Of a DNA stretch of 64,000 nt, positions 52,201-58,200 are shown one piece after another. The position numbers were made by a program, and so were the translations under genes. Where the stretch lies: positions 10,108,001-10,172,000 of the forward strand of contig NC_079877.1 of assembly GCF_029227915.1 (NCBI RefSeq). The letters run 5' to 3'. Origin of the DNA: Hydractinia symbiolongicarpus. Its lineage: Eukaryota; Cnidaria; Hydrozoa; Anthoathecata; Hydractiniidae. Under the pieces are notes generated by a model. The model saw only the letters and a list, made by a program, of their open reading frames with translations, was not told the DNA's origin and did no database searches. Positions within the stretch are counted from its first letter, which is position 1. The number at the start of each line of letters is the position of its first letter.

Positions 52201-55200
52201 CCATTTCTACCAAATAAAATCAAGGTTTATTTTCATATTTGTTTTTAGAATTACAAGATGATTGCAGTCATCACCATGATGTGACTGAAAGTTCATTGAT
52301 AAAAGTTTTGTTGGTACCCGGTGTCTTAATAATGAGTAGGTATAAGTTTCAAGAATTGTCTCCTGGTAAAAAGATGAGTAAGCCAAAACAAAAGTCCATC
52401 ACAATGAATGGTGATGTTAAGTTTTTCCCACAAAACCTGGCCAAAAATTCGTTTTTGAAAAAATATTGACATGATTAAAGAAGATACATTCAATGAAATG
52501 TAAACTACATTTAGGCCGGTCTTGTTAGGAGTTCAATATGGGAGCGGGGGTTAAAAATCCCCGACAAAATAATCATCGCCTTACTATAGAACTATTACTA
52601 TAAAGCTGTGTGATGAGAAAATCGGTTGCTAGCATTTAAGATTTGTAGAAGTTTTTGTCAGAAGCGTAAAAACACTAAAATGTGACTTACCTAACTCTAA
52701 CTCCTAAAATGATATGCTTTAAACGTTTTTAAAAACAATTATTCTATCCGGTCCGAATAGGTTTAATTCATAATAAATGCAATCACTTATCTAACATAGT
52801 CGCAAATCCAACTCCGAAATATTAGTTAGCCTAGAAAATGTTGTTAAAGAAGTAGTAAAATTAAAAGTAAATTTTACGGGCCAAATAGGTTTCTTCTTTT
52901 TCCATTTATTGATTTCAAAATGATATTCTTTGCCTTTCTTTTCTCCTGAATTTTTCAGCTAGCGTAAACATTATGATTGGGATTGCAAATACATTCTTTG
53001 ATACAACGTTGGCAAACCATATCAATTCTATTACAAATGTAAGTTCAGAAATTTATTTTGCTGCAGAAAGCGCTTTTTAAAGAAACTCATTATTTATAAA
53101 GTGAAAGCATAAACGTGTTGTACAACAGTCGCCATTTTAGTTTACGTAGCGTCACATCTGCCCAAAAAGTATCACTACTGTCAAAGTTACTTTTCGACGT
53201 TCTGAAGATTTCTGGAATGTCATAAAAGTTTCTGAAACGTATTACAGACCTTCAGGATGTTGTCCTGCAGTTCTCCTAGCTATCCTCCAGACTTCTAGTA
53301 AATTGTTATTTCAAAATTGAAATTGTTGTTGCATACATTCAATTGTTGTTGCAGACGTGCAATTGTTATTGCAGACATTGAATTGTTATTGCAGACTTGC
53401 AATTGTTATTACAGAGATTCAATTGTTATTGCAGCCATGCAATTGTTATTGTGGACATGCAATTGTTATTGCAGACATGCAATTGTTATTGCAGACATGC
53501 AATTGTTATTGCAGACATGCAATTGTTATTGCAGACATGCAATTGTTATTGCAGACATGCAATTGTTATTGCAGACATGAGATTGTTGTTGCAGACATGA
53601 GATTGTTATTACATACATCCAATTATTGCTGCAGACATGCAATTGTTATTACAGACATTTAATTATTGTTGCAGACATGCAATTGTTATTGTGGACATGC
53701 AAATGTTATTGCAGACATGCAATTGTTATTGCAGACATGCAATTGTTATTGCAGACATAAGATTGTTGTTGCAGACATGAGATTGTTATTACATACATCC
53801 AATTATTGCTGCAGACATGCAATTGTTATTACAGACATTTAATTATTGTTGCAGACATGCAATTGTTATTGCAGACATGCAATTGTTACTGTAGACATGC
53901 AATTGTTATTGCAGACATGCAATTGTTACTGTAGACATGCAATTGCTATTGCAGACTGTCAATTGTTATTGTGGACATGCAATTGTTATTGGAGACAATT
54001 TTTATTATTGTAGACATGCCACTTTATCAACCATCTAAACTCACCTATCTTGTTTTCATTTTTTTTAAAAAATGTAGAACACATTGTCGGTTATGCAGAT
54101 TGGATTCTTCTTTTTAATTCCATCTGGTTTTTACACCTTCTCAGCTCCTATTGTTGGTGTTGTGGCAGATAAGTTGGTAAGTTAACTTTCTGCTTCATTA
54201 TTAGTCCTTTTACATGTAAATCATATAAGTTGTCTTTTCACATCTTCTTTCCACAAGGACAGAGTGTTAGCAATTGAGTATAAATTAATGCCTATCTCTT
54301 CATTTTTAGGTTAGGACTTGTTTTTGTTATTTGCAGCAATTAAAACTTTTCTAAGCGGTTAATTAGGAAACTAGTTTACATTGCCGTGCATATATGTACT
54401 GTTCAAGACAGGTCTATTTTATATTTTGTTCCCATATCGCTTTGTTTTTTGCTATTCTAAGTGCTTTTGTGATGTTCAGCGTGTCTTTCAGTTGTTGATT
54501 CATTATTTTCAACCAAGCTGTTGTTGGTCTTCCTTTTTTATTATTTATTATTATTATCTTATTATAAAAACTATGCTTGTATATAATTCTCTAAGAAAAA
54601 TTTTTTTTTACAGGTATTGTTGTTAGTTAACAGAAAAACTTAGTTTTGACTGAATCAAGTCCTGAAAATTTAAAGTAACTAGTCGGTTTCTCTTGCATGT
54701 ACAAACAGACGTACATGGGTATTAGAATATAGATTTTCACACACTATTATAATGTTGTCTAAATAGCCGTTTTTGTGTGTTTTCTGTTTAAATTGGCAGC
54801 TTACCTGTAATCTTGCCGAAATTTTGTGGAAACCAGGGGGTTATTAAATCGAAAAATTAATTGTATTTGCACCTATAATCATAGCAATAACCACTGTTCG
54901 AGTGAACTTCACCACTTCATGCTAACAGGCGGGCAAAACTGCAAAAAAGAATGCACGAAGTGTAAGTTCATTCCAACTAAAACGAGTAGTCAAAGCGTGT
55001 GTCGTGGAAAAAACAGACAGATTTCAGGGACAACAACCTAGTGACAATAGACTAGGAACAACAACCCAGTTGTAGTTGTGAATGTGAGCCAATGTTTACC
55101 CTCTCACATAAGCCTGGTGTAGAACGGTAATGGTAGGAAATCTAACATCCATATGTTATGTGGATATCCTAATAACTCACTCATATTCTGTTTTGGTATT

Positions 55201-58200
55201 GTCCTTTGTTTTAATTAAGTGGTGCAATCAAAAGATATGCGCCACCTTTGCTTTAAAGTAAGTAAAATAATCTTGCTAGTAAATGTAACGTTAAGACATT
55301 TCGCCTAGAGATTATCACAGTGTTTTAGACATATCGTATTATAAATAAGTATGATACTCTAATTCCTTCAATTCTCTTTTTCTCGAAATTCTGGTGCTTA
55401 TTTTGGCTACGTACTTTCTACCATTAGGTAGTCGCAGGACTACAGAAAAATTGCAACTATTCTTCGGTTTTTAAAAATTAGTGTTTTCCTAATTGTTAAA
55501 TAACTGTTATTGATGATGGGATAACGATTCCAAATTTACTTTCGGTACTAATTATATAATAATAGTGCACTACCATTCAACCAGTTTTATTTTCTAGAAG
55601 ACAAACAACATTTAAAGTTTGTCCCTCAACACCATTTTTATAAAAGGCGTAGGCACTACGGCCCTTGTTATTATTTGCGCATACGAAACCTTTTTTGGTG
55701 CCAGCACGCCCGTTCTTCAGATTTTTTAGACCTTAGGGAATCAACGCATAAATTGTTTCATAAAGAGGCTAATTCAAAATGACTGGTACTTTTGCATTGC
55801 TGTTTACATTTATCAAAAAAAGTTGCAAAAAAACTTTTTTAGCAGCCTGACGGCCGAAAAGTTTTGTAAAGTGGATTTCGCTTCGTCAGGCTCAAGAAAT
55901 AGCAATAAAAAGGTCATTGGCAAAAACAGCATGTTCAGATTTATAGATGCAATCATTCGTATTTCTGTGATTACAACAATGATGTTATTGGAATCATGGT
56001 TATTGCGTTTTCCGCAGAAAAAAACAGATTTTGTTTTATCATCGAACTAATTCTTTTATGTATATCGTTATCTGGAAATGAAATTGCTATTGAAAAAAAA
56101 GGTTTTTAAACGGATTTTTGCAGTATCATTTTTCATTTATATTATGATTTATTATGGATGTGTATGTTTGTGTAGGTAATTTTCTTTCTCAAAACCTTAT
56201 TGTAGAACGCTGGAAGAAGTTTTATGGTTATTGGGAGTTTTTTGTGCTTTGCAGGTTATATGTTTATAGGACCTTCACCGCTAGTTCGCTACGTCGTACC
56301 CGCGTGAGTAGTTTATTTATTTTGTGACACAAAAATAACACTTGACACTTCGAGACTCTTAAATTAATACAAAAATTGCGTGTCGTAGCAACGCCTAAAA
56401 ATTTCCATTCGACAAATTAAAGTGGGTCACCCTTCCATCCTGTTTAATTCTTACTTTTTTTGTGGTCACACCATAAAAGTCTTTCTGAAAACGCCAAAAT
56501 ACCTAAAAGTTTTCCGAAGTATTTCCTTTTTTAACTTTGAAAAGTCCTATAAACGGGTTTGTTTATTACCTATCGATGTTAACGCATTTACACACAATTA
56601 ACCATGGAAAACATGATGCTAATGCTTTTCTTAAGAAAATGTGTTTACAATCTTAATAATCCCTGCAATCTTAGTCAAACTTGTAGGAATTAAACATAAT
56701 AAAGTTTGTTCCACAAGGCCAAGTGCATTTTAAATTGCATCAATCTAATCCAAATATCTGTGGTGACGAGTTCATAACTTTGTATTAATGTATGACTACA
56801 TGACTATACATAAGTATATGACTATACGATTTAATCATTTGATTTTTATTCTGATACTTCAGACATCTCTGGGTGGTGTGTATTTCTTTAGCAGTGATTG
56901 GTATCACAGTTAGCTTATGCTTCGTTCCAGTGATTAGTCACATGCAAGAAAGTGCTATGTAAGTTAACCAATTGTTTCACCTTGTGATTTTGGTAATGTT
57001 TGCTAGTTTTTTGATGAGTGACGTATGGTTGTTTTTTGTGACTTTCGGTTTGGAAAATTGTCCTATCTAAGACAATTGTTTTTTGTAATTGATTTGTCAG
57101 TCGTAAAACAGTGGTATCCATTCATTTGTTTTTGTTGTTCCATAAATAACTAGCATTTGAATAGTATCTAAGGCATTGTTAAACCATTACAATAACGTAG
57201 CTCTATAATGACGTTGTATTAATTGTAAACTGTACCTGAATATTGATGAAGATTTTTTTCTAGGAGTAAAAGGAATACAGGAGCAATTAAAAATAAACGT
57301 CCTAATGAAATACACGAGGGTTCTACTAACTGTACCTCCACACTGGGAATGAGAAGTGTTCCATTAGTTTTCGCGCTTTTTCATTAAAGACAAAAGTAGG
57401 GACATGACTAGCTAATACATATTTGTGTTTTTCAGAGATGCTGGATTTGAAGACAACCTAGTAACAGCCAGTCTGGTATCTGGTATTTGGAATGGAAGCT
57501 TAAGCATCGGGTATGTTACGAGTAATAAACAATATAATTTCCTGATGTTTGTTAACTCATATTGCCGGCAAATGTGCTGGTTTTACTAGTATTTTTCTTT
57601 GATAGTAGAGTTTGTTTAAATGTGTTAAATGAGGAGGTCTCTGCTATTTCAGGAACACAGTAGGTCCTACTTTTGCTGGTATTTTTACTGATCATTTTGG
57701 ATTCCCTTGGGCATCTACCGTAAGTTACATTTTAGGTGTAAACGAATTAAAAAACAATTACATTAGTGTGTATTACTTTGCGAACTGCGAATACTTTTAA
57801 TGTTCTGCACATTTTTGTTACTTTTACATTATATATTCATTTTTTTCCTTTCTTTTTGCACGTGAAAAAAATGCACATCGTCAGCCATACATTATTTTAA
57901 AACATATCAGAAATTGTTTTATAGGTATTAATAGTACCAGAAATAGGTAATACTTGGAGAACGTTTTAATTTTAAGTACTTGTAATAATGCTGTAAACAT
58001 TTTGAAGTTAACAGATAAATATTTTGTTTAGCCTAAGCCTAATGCACTAAAACTGCGTTAGCGTCGATAGGAATGTAATGATCTATATCACAAAAACCTT
58101 TTGAGGTAGACAAACATTTATTATCGAGCCGTGATATTTACAAAATTAAGGCATATAACTATTAGCTACGTTGTTTTGTTCTGCTGACAACTATGATGTC

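Noticed and set aside
53317-53662. Three overlapping plus-strand frames of 67-101 codons
   Set aside because: They are a by-product of the 20-bp minisatellite; composition is a repeated 20-residue string and the stretch is an intron of the transporter gene.
53317-54016. CRISPR-like array
   Set aside because: There are no unique spacers between units; the units are directly adjacent and the genome is animal.
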